DNA of 64,000 nucleotides from an uncultured Clostridia bacterium (GTDB taxonomy: Bacteria; Bacillota; Clostridia; Christensenellales; Borkfalkiaceae): assembly GCA_944327625.1 (NCBI GenBank), contig CALVHL010000005.1:41616-105615 (forward strand), written 5' to 3'. This document shows, in pieces, positions 8,056-17,056 of the stretch. The notes under the pieces are model-generated. The model worked only from the letters and a program-made list of their open reading frames with translations, was not told the DNA's origin and ran no database searches. The translations under genes and the position numbers were made by a program. Numbering within the stretch: the stretch's first letter is position 1; every line of letters begins with the position of its first letter.

Positions 8056-9246
8056 ATGAAAAATTTTGTGTTCATTTCACCTAACTTTCCCGAGACCTAC
8101 TGGCGCTTCTGCCGCGGGTTGAAGGACAACGGTTTCAATGTTTTAGGCATAGGCGACGCGCCCTATTACGAGCTGTCGGAGCCGCTCAAAAAGAGCCTTA
8201 CGGAATACTATAAGGTCACCTCGCTCGAAAATTATGACGAGGTATTCCGCGCGGTGGCGTTCTTCACCTTCCGCTACGGCAAGATAGACTGGCTGGAAAG
8301 CAATAACGAATACTGGCTGGAAAGGGACGCAATGCTGCGTACCGAGTTCAACATTCAGACGGGCTTCCAGAATAAGGATATGCCCAAGGTCAAGTTCAAG
8401 TCCAAGATGAAGACATACTATAAGAAGGCGGGCATAAAGGTTGCCAAGCACTGCATGGCAAAGAGCCTTGCAACCTGCAAACGCCTCATCTCGCAGGTCG
8501 GCTATCCCGTAATCGTCAAGCCCGACAACGGCGTGGGCGCGAACGCGACCTACAAGATACACAACGAGGACGAGCTTAAAGCTTTCCTTAAAACCAAGCC
8601 GCCCGTCGACTATATCATGGAAGAATATATAGAGGGTGAAGTCAACTCTTACGACGCGATAGTCAACAGCAAGGGCGAGCCCATATTCGAGACGGGCAAC
8701 GTCACCCCCAATTCGCTGATGGACGTCGTCAATACGGGCGACAATTCGATATTCTATATTGTCAACCAGCCCTTCGAGGATGTGAGAAAGGCGGGCAGAA
8801 AGGCGCTTAAAGCCTTCGGCGTAAAGAGCCGTTTCGTCCACTTCGAGTTCTTCCGCCTGACGCGCGACCAGCGCATAGGCAAGAAGGGCGAAGTCGTCGC
8901 GCTCGAGGTCAATATGCGTCCCTCCGGCGGCATTTCGCCCGACATGATGAACTTTGCCAACTCTACCGACGTGTACAAGATCTGGGCGGACATGATCGCC
9001 TACGACAGCACGCTCAAAGACTGCGGCGACAGGTATTACTGCGTATTCGTCGGCCGCAGGGACGGCAAGGAATACAAGTACTGCGAACAGGACATTATAT
9101 ATAAATACGGCACGAACATCAAGCTTTTGGGGCGCGTCGCCAAGGCGCTCTCGGGCGCAATGGGCGACATAATGTTCATCGCCAACTTCGTCGAAAAGTC
9201 CGACATGGACAAGTTCATCGCGGACGTCGTCGCCCCCGCCGAATAA
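8056..9246 (+). CDS. ATP-grasp family ligase
   Basis: A 396-residue protein with the carbamoyl-phosphate-synthase-like ATP-grasp fold. After a pre-ATP-grasp domain, VGYPVIVKPDNGVGANATYKI supplies the phosphate-binding lysine and loop, MEEYIEGE the adenine-binding segment, and ALEVNMRPSGG the Mg-binding Glu/Asn plus glycine loop. Such enzymes join a carboxylate to an amine or other nucleophile via an acyl phosphate. The start is the ATG at 8056 with AAAGGA upstream. No substrate-specific motif is recognised and the gene stands alone, ending at a good terminator, so its product is unknown. Confidence 0.8.
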   Translation: MKNFVFISPNFPETYWRFCRGLKDNGFNVLGIGDAPYYELSEPLKKSLTEYYKVTSLENYDEVFRAVAFFTFRYGKIDWLESNNEYWLERDAMLRTEFNIQTGFQNKDMPKVKFKSKMKTYYKKAGIKVAKHCMAKSLATCKRLISQVGYPVIVKPDNGVGANATYKIHNEDELKAFLKTKPPVDYIMEEYIEGEVNSYDAIVNSKGEPIFETGNVTPNSLMDVVNTGDNSIFYIVNQPFEDVRKAGRKALKAFGVKSRFVHFEFFRLTRDQRIGKKGEVVALEVNMRPSGGISPDMMNFANSTDVYKIWADMIAYDSTLKDCGDRYYCVFVGRRDGKEYKYCEQDIIYKYGTNIKLLGRVAKALSGAMGDIMFIANFVEKSDMDKFIADVVAPAE

Positions 9247-9266
9247 TAACAGAGCATATTTATTTT

Positions 9267-9297
9267 CCCGCCGCTCAACCGCGGCGGGTATTTTTTT
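9267..9297 (+). terminator. Terminator of the ATP-grasp gene
   Basis: CCCGCCGC (9267-9274) pairs with GCGGCGGG (9281-9288), followed by TATTTTTTT. Confidence 0.85.
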
Positions 9298-9378
9298 GGC
9301 ATAATCGCCGCCCCGCCGCCATATCTTATTAAACGTAGCACGAAAAAATTATTTTCAAAACCAAGCGGAGGCGGTACA

Positions 9379-10848
9379 ATGCAGGAAAACATATACGAGG
9401 ATATTGCAAAGAGAAGCGGCGGGGATATCTATATCGGCGTCGTCGGGCCCGTGCGCACGGGTAAATCTACGCTTATTAAGAAGTTCATGACCGAATTAGT
9501 CCTGCCCGACCACAGCGGCGCGGAACTTGACAGAATGATCGACGAGCTGCCCCAGTCGGCCGCCGGCAAGACGGTGATGACCACCGAGCCGAAGTTCATA
9601 CCCGCCAAGGCGGCGACCGTGAAGGTGGGCGACGCGGAGGCTTCGGTAAGGCTCATAGACTGCGTTGGCTTCCCCGTCGAGGGCGCGTCGGGCTTCGAGG
9701 AGGACGGTTCGCCCCGCCTCGTCAACACGATGTGGAGCGACAAGCCGCTGCCATTTGCCGAGGCGGCAGAGCTGGGCACGCGCAAGGTAATACGCGAACA
9801 TTCGACGATAGGCATACTCGTCACGACCGACGGCTCGGTGACGGAACTTGCCCGCGAGGCGTATCTGCCCGCCGAGGAGCGCACCGTGCGCGAGCTGAGG
9901 GAGATAGGCAAACCCTTCGTCATTGCGCTCAATTGCAGCCGCCCTCACTCCGAGGACGCGCAGGCGCTAAGGCGCAGGCTGGAAGAAAAGTACGACTGCG
10001 CCGTCGTCGCGCTCAACTGCGAAAAGGCGGGCAGGGCAGAGCTCGACAATCTGCTCCGCGCGGTATTGTTCGAGTTCCCCGTCACGGGCATAGACGTCGT
10101 AATTCCCGAATGGATGCGCGTAATGCCGCCCGAAAGCGGGGCGATAGGCGCGCTCATCGAGGGAATAAGGCAGGTCAGCGAGGGTATAACCGTCATGCGG
10201 CAGTGCTCGGCGTTCGACGATATTTTCGCCGACAGCGAGTTCTGGCAGCGCGGCGCGGAAGTTGCGCTCTCGCCCTCGACGGGCAGGGCGACGGTGACGG
10301 TAAAACTCAAAGAGGGCGTGCTGTTCAGAATGCTCTCGGAGACGGCGGGAGAGGAGATCGCCGACGAGTGCGCGCTCATGGAATACGTTGCCGCCGCGTC
10401 GCAGGCAAAGCGCGGTTACGACAAGGTCAAGGACGCGCTGGAATGTGCAAAAGTCACGGGCTACGGCATAGTCCGCCCTGACGATTCCGACCTGACGCTC
10501 GACAAGCCCAAGCTCGTAAGGCAGGGCGCAAACATCGGCATAAAGCTGAGGGCGACCGCGCCGAGCTACCACGTCGTCAAGGTCGACGTGAGCGGAGAAG
10601 TCAGCCCGATTATGGGTTTGGCTTCGCAGAGCGAGGAGATGGTCAACGGCATAATGGCGGGCTTCGAGACCGATCCTCAGGCGACGTGGAATACTTCGCT
10701 TTTCGGCAAGTCTTTGAGGAGTATGGTCAAGGAGGGGCTGGACGGCAAGGTCGGCTGTATGCAGGAGGATACGCGCAATAAAATGCGCCGCGCCATAACG
10801 CGCATAGTCAACGAGGGCAAGGGCGGCGTGATCTGCATAATTCTTTAA
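9379..10848 (+). CDS. spoIVA: Stage IV sporulation protein A, spore coat base-layer ATPase
   Basis: A 489-residue protein, close to the 492 residues of Bacillus subtilis SpoIVA. It opens with EDIAKRSGGDIYIGVVGPVR; the Walker A motif GPVRTGKST is at residues 23-31, followed by MTTEPKFIP and LIDCVGF, all SpoIVA hallmarks. The C-terminus ends in the family's short hydrophobic tail GGVICIIL, needed in Bacillus for anchoring to SpoVM on the forespore membrane. It hydrolyses ATP to polymerise into the coat basement layer. The start has GGAGG 8 nt upstream. The gene is monocistronic, between terminators; I could not identify a sigma-E promoter with confidence. It is strong evidence that the organism makes endospores. 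Confidence 0.95.
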   Translation: MQENIYEDIAKRSGGDIYIGVVGPVRTGKSTLIKKFMTELVLPDHSGAELDRMIDELPQSAAGKTVMTTEPKFIPAKAATVKVGDAEASVRLIDCVGFPVEGASGFEEDGSPRLVNTMWSDKPLPFAEAAELGTRKVIREHSTIGILVTTDGSVTELAREAYLPAEERTVRELREIGKPFVIALNCSRPHSEDAQALRRRLEEKYDCAVVALNCEKAGRAELDNLLRAVLFEFPVTGIDVVIPEWMRVMPPESGAIGALIEGIRQVSEGITVMRQCSAFDDIFADSEFWQRGAEVALSPSTGRATVTVKLKEGVLFRMLSETAGEEIADECALMEYVAAASQAKRGYDKVKDALECAKVTGYGIVRPDDSDLTLDKPKLVRQGANIGIKLRATAPSYHVVKVDVSGEVSPIMGLASQSEEMVNGIMAGFETDPQATWNTSLFGKSLRSMVKEGLDGKVGCMQEDTRNKMRRAITRIVNEGKGGVICIIL

Positions 10849-10864
10849 TATATAGGAATGAAAC

Positions 10865-10898
10865 GGGGCGGCGGAAAGGATTGTCTTTCCGCCGCCCC
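10865..10898 (+). terminator. Stem-loop after spoIVA
   Basis: Perfect 14-bp stem GGGGCGGCGGAAAG / CTTTCCGCCGCCCC with a 6-nt loop, 16 bp after the spoIVA stop. There is no long T run, but the stem is very stable. Confidence 0.75.
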
Positions 10899-10925
10899 TT
10901 ACGTTTAAGCCGTGCGCTTTAATGC

Positions 10926-10968
10926 CTGCCGCGCGGGCAAGTTTTTCCCGCGCGGCAGCTTCCTTTTT
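10926..10968. terminator. Stem-loop between convergent spoIVA and the 53-residue protein gene
   Basis: CTGCCGCGCGGG (10926-10937) pairs with CCCGCGCGGCAG (10947-10958), then CTTCCTTTTTTG on the plus strand. It backs up spoIVA termination and could also stop leftward transcription. Confidence 0.7.
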
Positions 10969-10995
10969 TGTCGTTCGCCGCGGCATATACGGCTG

Positions 10996-11157
10996 TCAAT
11001 CGCCCTTTTTGTCGTCGGTCTTGTCGGGCGCGATTTCCTCGGGCACGAACTGCTTGCCGTCCGCCATGTACAGCGCGGCGTCGTTTCTGAGGACTGCGAT
11101 ATATTCGTTGTACTGTTCGTCCGTAAGCTTTCTCATCTTGCGCTTGTTTCTGGACAT
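10996..11157 (-). CDS. Small charged protein of unknown function (53 residues)
   Basis: An open frame of 54 codons reading MSRNKRKMRKLTDEQYNEYI, then about 33 more residues ending in DKTDDKKGD. It is supported by a strong GGAGG 9 nt before the ATG and by a terminator-like stem-loop after the stop. The N-terminus is basic, the C-terminus acidic, with one likely amphipathic helix in the middle; there is no Cys and no membrane segment. I recognise no family. Its position next to spoIVA could mean a sporulation role, but that is only proximity. Confidence 0.6.
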   Translation of the reverse strand: MSRNKRKMRKLTDEQYNEYIAVLRNDAALYMADGKQFVPEEIAPDKTDDKKGD

Positions 11158-11320
11158 AATGAACAACCTCCGTAACTTTTGCTAATCTCATTATGCTCGG
11201 CGGCGCGGCTTTTTATTCGTCGGCGGGCTGTCGGCGCGGCGGGGTTGTCCGTTATTTATTGCCCCGTCTGAAAATCTTTCGCGGGCGGCGCGATTGCGGG
11301 GCGAAAGGGTAAAATAAAGT

Positions 11321-11386
11321 GGAGTACCCGCCTCCGCGTCCTCGCTGGGTTTTGCAGACAAAAAAAGGGGGAGTACCCGCCTCCGC
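11321..11386. repeat. 17-bp direct repeat downstream of serA
   Basis: GGAGTACCCGCCTCCGC occurs at 11321-11337 and again at 11370-11386. The second copy forms one side of the serA terminator stem. Confidence 0.8.
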
Positions 11387-11414
11387 ATTATGCGAAGTAC
11401 TGCGGGCAACTCCC
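11367..11414 (-). terminator. Terminator of the serC-serA operon
   Basis: On the minus strand GGGGAGTTGCCCGC pairs imperfectly with GCGGGTACTCCCC and is followed by seven Ts, about 20 bp after the serA stop codon. Confidence 0.8.
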
Positions 11415-11435
11415 CAAAAAATTTTGATTTTTACG

Positions 11436-12590
11436 TCAGATTATTCTCACCTTGATTACGCCCTCGATTGCGGCGATGTCTGCGGCGAGCGATGCGTCGA
11501 CCGCGCTGTCCACGTCGATTATGCTGTATGCGTAATCGCCCTTGGACTTGTCGGTCATGTTGGCAATGTTTATGCCCTTGCCCGAAACGGCGGCGGTGAA
11601 GCGGGCAATCATGTTGGCCACGTTCTTGTGGTGAATACATATCCTCGCCTTGCCCTCTCTTTCGGCGCTGACTGCGGGATAGTTGACGCTGTTTACTATA
11701 TTGCCGTTGTCGATATAGTCTTTAAGCTGTCTTGCCGCCATGACTGCGCAGTTGTCCTCTGCCTCGGGCGTGCTCGCGCCGAGGTGGGGCACGCATATCG
11801 CGTTGGGCGCGTCAATGAGCTCTGCGGCGGGGAAGTCGGTTATGTATCTTCCCAGCTTGCCGCTTTCAAGCGCCTTCTTTACGGCGGCGGTATCGACGAG
11901 CTCGCCCCTCGAATTGTTGATGAGCACGGCTCCGTCCTTCATCAGCGCGAGCGTCGCGTCGTTGAACAGCCCCTTGGTGTCGGCGGTCAGCGGAACGTGC
12001 ACGGTTATATAGTCCGCCTTGGCGTACACTTCCTCGCGCGTTGCGACCACCTTGACGGCGGGGTTGAGAAGCAGGGCGTTGGCGGTGGAGAGGTAGGGAT
12101 CTACGCCTATTACCTTCATTCCCAGCGCGTAAGCGGCGTTGGCGACGGCTATGCCTATCGCGCCTAAGCCTATTACGCCCAGCGTCTTGCCTAAAATTTC
12201 GCCGCCGACGAACTTCGACTTGCCCTTTTCGACCAGTTTGGACAGATTTTCCTCGTCTTTTACGCTTTTTACCCATTCTACGGCGTCTATAATCTTTCTG
12301 CCGCCGAGGAACAGCTCGCACAGTACGAGCTCCTTAACGGCGTTGGCGTTTGCGCCGGGGGTGTTGAATACAACTATGCCCTTTTCGGCGTAGTCTGCGA
12401 CGGGTATGTTGTTAGTACCCGCGCCCGCCCTTGCGACGGCAAGCAGGTTCTTGCCCGTCTGATAGTCGGCCATTGCCGCCGAACGCACCATTATTCCGTC
12501 GGGATCTTTGACGGCGTCGCTGTATTCGCAGCCCTCGAATATGCCGTCGGCGAGGGGGCTTATCGCATTGAGTTTAAGTATCTTGGTCAT
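11436..12590 (-). CDS. serA: D-3-phosphoglycerate dehydrogenase
   Basis: A 384-residue enzyme for the first step of serine synthesis, oxidising 3-phosphoglycerate with NAD. VRSAAM and ARAGAGTNNI belong to the substrate domain. LGVIGLGAIGIAVANAA is the Rossmann loop, RGELVDT carries the catalytic Arg, and PHLGAS the catalytic His. The last 70 residues (ARICIHHKNVANMIARFTAA) form an ACT domain, the usual site of feedback control by serine. The start at 12590 lies one base after the serC stop and uses GGAG inside the end of serC, so the two are translationally linked; an in-frame start seven codons upstream lies inside serC and is less likely. Confidence 0.96.
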   Translation of the reverse strand: MTKILKLNAISPLADGIFEGCEYSDAVKDPDGIMVRSAAMADYQTGKNLLAVARAGAGTNNIPVADYAEKGIVVFNTPGANANAVKELVLCELFLGGRKIIDAVEWVKSVKDEENLSKLVEKGKSKFVGGEILGKTLGVIGLGAIGIAVANAAYALGMKVIGVDPYLSTANALLLNPAVKVVATREEVYAKADYITVHVPLTADTKGLFNDATLALMKDGAVLINNSRGELVDTAAVKKALESGKLGRYITDFPAAELIDAPNAICVPHLGASTPEAEDNCAVMAARQLKDYIDNGNIVNSVNYPAVSAEREGKARICIHHKNVANMIARFTAAVSGKGINIANMTDKSKGDYAYSIIDVDSAVDASLAADIAAIEGVIKVRII

Positions 12591-12591
12591 A

Positions 12592-13665
12592 TTATTTGTT
12601 CTCCGTTTCAAATTTCTTCATGAACGCTATCAGCGCTTCGACGCCCTCGACGGGCATTGCGTTGTAGATGGACGCCCTCATGCCGCCCACCAGCCTGTGA
12701 CCTTTGAGCGAGACGAGCCCCGCCTTCTTTGCTTCGGCGATGAACTTCGCGTCGAGTTCGTCGCTGCCCGTGACGAAGGGCACGTTCATTATCGAGCGGC
12801 AGGACTTCTCCACGTAGTTCTTATACAGCGCCGAGCCGTCGATGAAGTCGTAGAGGAGCTTTGCCTTGTATTCGTTTACCTTGTTCATCTCCTTTATGCC
12901 GCCCTTCTTTTTGAGGTTGCGGAGGACGAGACACGCCATATATATGGAGAATGCGGGGGGAGTATTGTAGAGCGAGCCGTTCTCGTCCTGCACCTTCCAT
13001 TTGAGGAGGGTGGGGCAGTATTTGAGCGGTTCCTGAATGAGCGAGCGCTTGGCGATTACTATCGTAACGCCCGCGGGTGCGAGGTTCTTCTGCGCGCCCG
13101 CATATATCACGCCGAAATCGGCGACGTTTATCTCCCTCGAAAAGATGTCCGACGACATATCCGCGACGAGCGGCGCCTTGCACTTGGGGAACTTGACGTA
13201 GCGCGTGCCGAATATCGTATTGTTGGAAGTTATGTGGACGTAGTCCGCGCCCTCGGTATAGCTGAGCTTGTCGACGTCGGGTATATATGTATAGGTCTTG
13301 TCGGAGCTGTCGCCTATCTTGTTGGCGGTGCCGAAAATCTGACCTTCCTGCCATGCCTTCTTGGCGAAATTGCCCGTCACTATATAGTCGGCAACGCCGT
13401 TGTGCATAAGGTTCAGGGGAACGGCTGCAAACTGCTGGCTTGCGCCGCCCTGCACGAATATCACGCAGTAGTCGTCGGGAACGCCGAGAAGTTCCCTTAC
13501 CAGCGCTTCGGCCTCTTTTACGACCGCTTCGTAAGATTTATCTCTGTGCGAAATTTCCGTCACGGACATGCCCGTGCCCGCAAAGTCGAGGAAATCGCGC
13601 TGCGCTTCTTCAAGCACTTCGAGAGGCAGGGTGGAAGGTCCTGCCGAAAAATTGTAGACTCTCAT
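12592..13665 (-). CDS. serC: Phosphoserine aminotransferase
   Basis: A 357-residue PLP-dependent class V aminotransferase that makes phosphoserine from 3-phosphohydroxypyruvate and glutamate. It opens with the family's YNFSAGPSTLPLEVLEEAQ. IFVQGGASQQFA contacts PLP phosphate, MSSDIFSREI contains the PLP-binding Asp region, and GVIYAGAQKNLAPAGVT carries the Schiff-base lysine. GGMRASIYNAMP near the end carries the substrate-binding Arg. GAGG lies 7 nt before the ATG. It is the first gene of the serC-serA operon, behind a good promoter at 13781-13809. Confidence 0.96.
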   Translation of the reverse strand: MRVYNFSAGPSTLPLEVLEEAQRDFLDFAGTGMSVTEISHRDKSYEAVVKEAEALVRELLGVPDDYCVIFVQGGASQQFAAVPLNLMHNGVADYIVTGNFAKKAWQEGQIFGTANKIGDSSDKTYTYIPDVDKLSYTEGADYVHITSNNTIFGTRYVKFPKCKAPLVADMSSDIFSREINVADFGVIYAGAQKNLAPAGVTIVIAKRSLIQEPLKYCPTLLKWKVQDENGSLYNTPPAFSIYMACLVLRNLKKKGGIKEMNKVNEYKAKLLYDFIDGSALYKNYVEKSCRSIMNVPFVTGSDELDAKFIAEAKKAGLVSLKGHRLVGGMRASIYNAMPVEGVEALIAFMKKFETENK

Positions 13666-13780
13666 TTTGTTACCTCACTGCTGAAAAAAATATTTGCCGT
13701 CCGCCGCGCGGACGAAAGGTTTTTGAATAAACATTGCATATACGCGCCGATTTTACCTCGTCACGGTGCAATTTAGAATA

Positions 13781-13809
13781 ATTATACACGCTATGTCTGA
13801 AATATTCAA
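13781..13809 (-). promoter_or_regulatory. SigA-type promoter of serC-serA
   Basis: On the minus strand TTGAAT, 17 bp, TATAAT. The predicted start gives a leader of about 110 nt containing the small hairpin GTCCGC-CGC-GCGGAC near 13697-13711. No T-box or known riboswitch was seen. Confidence 0.8.
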
Positions 13810-13957
13810 GTATTTTGCATAAATTTATTCGAAATATATGGGAAATTTTACTGCCCTCTGCGGGGAGGAAAGTTTTAAATTGACGATTAAATAATATGGT
13901 TCGTGCGCGTAATTAAAAAAAATTGGCACTTTTAAGAAAAAATTTTTCACAATTATA

Positions 13958-13986
13958 TTTACATTTGAACGAAATTGTTGTAAACT
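13958..13986 (+). promoter_or_regulatory. Possible promoter of the 981-residue repeat protein gene
   Basis: TTTACA, 17 bp, TAAACT, about 105 bp before the start codon, in an AT-rich stretch between divergent genes. Confidence 0.5.
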
Positions 13987-14090
13987 AATTATCGGGTATA
14001 TCTAATATATGAACGCAATGACGCGCATATATACCGCGATGAACGGGTTATTTTAAGGTTGTTACCCGAAAAAGTACTCAGAGGTGCAAG

Positions 14091-17036
14091 ATGAGCGATT
14101 ATAACATGGGCGCTGGCATGACGAAAGCCGATCTTATTCTTTTCAAGCTGGAAAAGATGGCTCAGCAGAATACTTCGCTGGAAGCGAGGCTCAATGCCTT
14201 GATCAAGAACGTACCCGCGGGGCAGTCCGCGGACATCGGCAAGCTTTCCGCGGAGAACGCTGCTCTCAAACAGGAAATAAGGTATCTTTCCTTGCAGGTG
14301 GAGAGCATCTATGACGCGCTCGAACGGTCGTTGAAACAGATCGCCGACGAGGTGGCTGCGCTCAAAGGCGGCGTTCCCGTTGCCGAAGGCGCACCCGCAG
14401 CGGCTCCCGACTTCAACGTCGACGACCTCGCTTCGAGGGTTGCCGCCAAGATCGTCATTCCCGAGGTCGCCCCTCAGGAAATCGACACGGACGCCATTGC
14501 GCAGAAGGTCGTCGAAAAACTGCCTTCCGAAGAAGTCGCGCTGTCGGACGAGACGACCATGCCTTCTGACTTCGACTATGACGCGATCGGCATAGCCGTG
14601 GCGAAGAACATCCACATTCCTCAGGCAATTGCCGAGGACATCGACTATGAGGAGCTCGCGCAGCGCCTTTCCGAAAAACTCAACCTCGCTCCCGCTGCGG
14701 CGGAGGGGGTTGCGCCCGCGATGGACTACGACGCCATCGGGCTTTCGGTTGCCAAGAATATTTACATTCCCCAGGCTATCGCCGAGGATATAGACTATGA
14801 GGAGCTTTCGGCTAAGGTTGCCGAAAAACTCGACCTCGATACCGTCACCGTCGTGCCCGCTTCGGCAGAGACGGCGGTCGCCGACAAGCTCGACTATGAC
14901 GTGCTTGCCGAAAAGGTCGCGGCAAAACTCAACGTGCCTGCGGGCGAAATCGACGCGGACGCAATCGCCGAAAAGGTTGCTTCCGCCGTTGCCGCCGTGC
15001 AGGAGCCCGTATCGGCGGACTATATCGCCTCCAAGGTTGCAGAGCAGATCGTCATACCTGCACCCGATATGAAGGACGCCATATCCGAACTCGACGTCGA
15101 GACGCTGTCGAGGAAGGTTGCCGACAAGATCGCCCTTCCCGCCTCGCCCGAGGTCGACGCGGACAGAATTGCCTATACCGTCGTTCAGCGCATCAATGAG
15201 GAAAAGGGCGAGGCTCAGCCCGCCGAGGTCAATGCGGCTATCGACGAGGACGCGCTCGCCGAGAATATCGCCGCCAAGCTCAATATTTCGCTCTCCGACG
15301 AACTCATCGCCGATGCGGTCGTCAAGAACCTTGCAGGGGTTATAGACTCTGACGAGGTTGCCGACTGCGTAGCCAAGAAGGTCGGCTCCGTATCTCCCGA
15401 GGAATTCGACATCAACGTCGACGACGACGGCTGCGATTCGCTTGCTTCGGCTATCGAGGGCAAGCTCGACTATGACCGCATTGCTGCGGTACTGACAGAA
15501 AAGCTGACGCCCGTCGTGGCTTCCGCAGGCGAACGCGAGATAGACGCGGAGGAACTTGCAAAGAACGTCGCCGAAAAGCTCAACGTCGGCGCGATAAACG
15601 AGGACGCGCTCGCAGACAAGGCTGCGGCAGTGCTCTCCAACTACCTGCCCGAGATAGACGCCGTAGACATTGCGGATAAGGTAATAGCAGGCATAATTCC
15701 CGCCATACCCGCCGCGCCTCAGGTCGACAGCGACGCGATAGCTACCGCAGTATCCGAAAAACTTGCAGAAAAGCAGGAAGACACCGACTATGACATAGTG
15801 CTCGACGAGGAGGGCATCGCCCGTCTCACCGAGAGCGTCGCAGAGGGGCTCAAGGGCGAGTATGCCGCCCGCTTCGACAAGCTCGACGGCGACATCGACG
15901 GCGTAAGACAGCAGACCGCCGAGGTCGGCGAAAAGCTCGACGGCACGGCAAACGAAATAAGACAGGAATATAACGAGCGTTTCGACAGGCTCGAAAACCG
16001 CGAGGTTGAGGACTATGGCGAGCGCTTCGACAAGCTCGAGGGGGACGCTCAGGCTGCCAAGGACGAGAGCAACGCGCGCTTCGACCTCGTAGATGAAGAA
16101 TTGTCCGACATCAAGGCAATGCTCGCAAGCGGCGCGGCGGTAGTCGCGGCAAGCGAACTCGCGGCGGCGGACAGCGCGGTCGTCGAGGAGGCAGAGACGG
16201 TCTACGAAGAACCTCAGGCTGCCGAGGAGGAAGCTCCCGCCGAGGAGGAAGCCCCCGAAGAAGCTCCCGCAGAGGAAGAAGAACTCGTGACGGTCAGCGA
16301 CCTCGTCGATGAGAACGGCGAGGCACAGCCCGAGGAGCAAGCTCCCGCAGAGGAGGAAGAACAGCTCGTGACGGTCAGCGACCTCGTCGACGAGAGCGGC
16401 GAGGCACAGCCCGAAGAAGCCGCCGAGGACGAGGAGGGCGAAGAAGCCGAGGCGGCGGACGTCATGGACGAAATAGTCGACGACATCGACGAAAGCCCCG
16501 TCGACGACGAGGTCATGCCCGACGGAATGCCCGAGGACATGGCGGGCGGCGTGGACTTCGCCAATATGATGAAGTATAACCGTTCGTTCATAGCCAGAAT
16601 AATTCAGGGCTCGGACGAACAGAAGAACTATTACGGCAAGGTCAAGACGGCGCTTCTCTCCTATAAGAAGGTCAACTCTAACATAGCCTGGGGCGCAGAG
16701 CGCTTCAATAAGGGCAGGGAGACGATAGCCCGCTTCAAGATAAGGGGTAAGACGCTCTGTCTGTACCTCGCGCTCGATCCTGCCGAGTTCGCAACTTCGG
16801 TATATCATCACGTCGACGTTTCGGACAACAAGTCGATGCACGGTACCCCGATGATGGTCAAGATCAAGAGCCCGCTCGGCGTCAAGAAGGCGATAAGGCT
16901 CATTGACGAAATGCTGGCGAGAAGGGACGGCGTCAAGCGCGAGATTGCAGAGCGCGATTACGCGGCTATGTATCCCTACGAGACGATGGAAGAACTCATC
17001 GAGGACGGACTTGTCAAGGACGTAAGCAAGAAATAA
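14091..17036 (+). CDS. Large acidic repeat protein with a conserved C-terminal domain, function unknown
   Basis: 981 residues with no signal peptide or membrane helix. Residues 1-100 look like a coiled coil (LILFKLEKMAQQNTSLEARL). Residues about 105-600 hold some 20 degenerate copies of a short helical unit of the form D-x-[IL]-A-x-x-V-x-x-K-[IL], for example DAIAEKVASAV and YEELSAKVAEKL. Two longer blocks (YDAIGIAVAKNI and YDAIGLSVAKNI with their flanks) are nearly identical. A second coiled coil (about 600-690) and a Glu/Ala/Pro-rich linker (690-815) with VTVSDLVDE twice follow. The C-terminal 150 residues are different: NRSFIARIIQGSDEQ, then ARFKIRGKTLCLYLALDP, a domain I associate with uncharacterised clostridial proteins. 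AGAGGTG precedes the ATG. It lies upstream of RNase J but is separated by a terminator and a tandem repeat. A scaffold or cell-organisation role would be a guess. Confidence 0.85.
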   Translation: MSDYNMGAGMTKADLILFKLEKMAQQNTSLEARLNALIKNVPAGQSADIGKLSAENAALKQEIRYLSLQVESIYDALERSLKQIADEVAALKGGVPVAEGAPAAAPDFNVDDLASRVAAKIVIPEVAPQEIDTDAIAQKVVEKLPSEEVALSDETTMPSDFDYDAIGIAVAKNIHIPQAIAEDIDYEELAQRLSEKLNLAPAAAEGVAPAMDYDAIGLSVAKNIYIPQAIAEDIDYEELSAKVAEKLDLDTVTVVPASAETAVADKLDYDVLAEKVAAKLNVPAGEIDADAIAEKVASAVAAVQEPVSADYIASKVAEQIVIPAPDMKDAISELDVETLSRKVADKIALPASPEVDADRIAYTVVQRINEEKGEAQPAEVNAAIDEDALAENIAAKLNISLSDELIADAVVKNLAGVIDSDEVADCVAKKVGSVSPEEFDINVDDDGCDSLASAIEGKLDYDRIAAVLTEKLTPVVASAGEREIDAEELAKNVAEKLNVGAINEDALADKAAAVLSNYLPEIDAVDIADKVIAGIIPAIPAAPQVDSDAIATAVSEKLAEKQEDTDYDIVLDEEGIARLTESVAEGLKGEYAARFDKLDGDIDGVRQQTAEVGEKLDGTANEIRQEYNERFDRLENREVEDYGERFDKLEGDAQAAKDESNARFDLVDEELSDIKAMLASGAAVVAASELAAADSAVVEEAETVYEEPQAAEEEAPAEEEAPEEAPAEEEELVTVSDLVDENGEAQPEEQAPAEEEEQLVTVSDLVDESGEAQPEEAAEDEEGEEAEAADVMDEIVDDIDESPVDDEVMPDGMPEDMAGGVDFANMMKYNRSFIARIIQGSDEQKNYYGKVKTALLSYKKVNSNIAWGAERFNKGRETIARFKIRGKTLCLYLALDPAEFATSVYHHVDVSDNKSMHGTPMMVKIKSPLGVKKAIRLIDEMLARRDGVKREIAERDYAAMYPYETMEELIEDGLVKDVSKK

Positions 17037-17056
17037 CCAAAGTTTAAAAAATTTGC

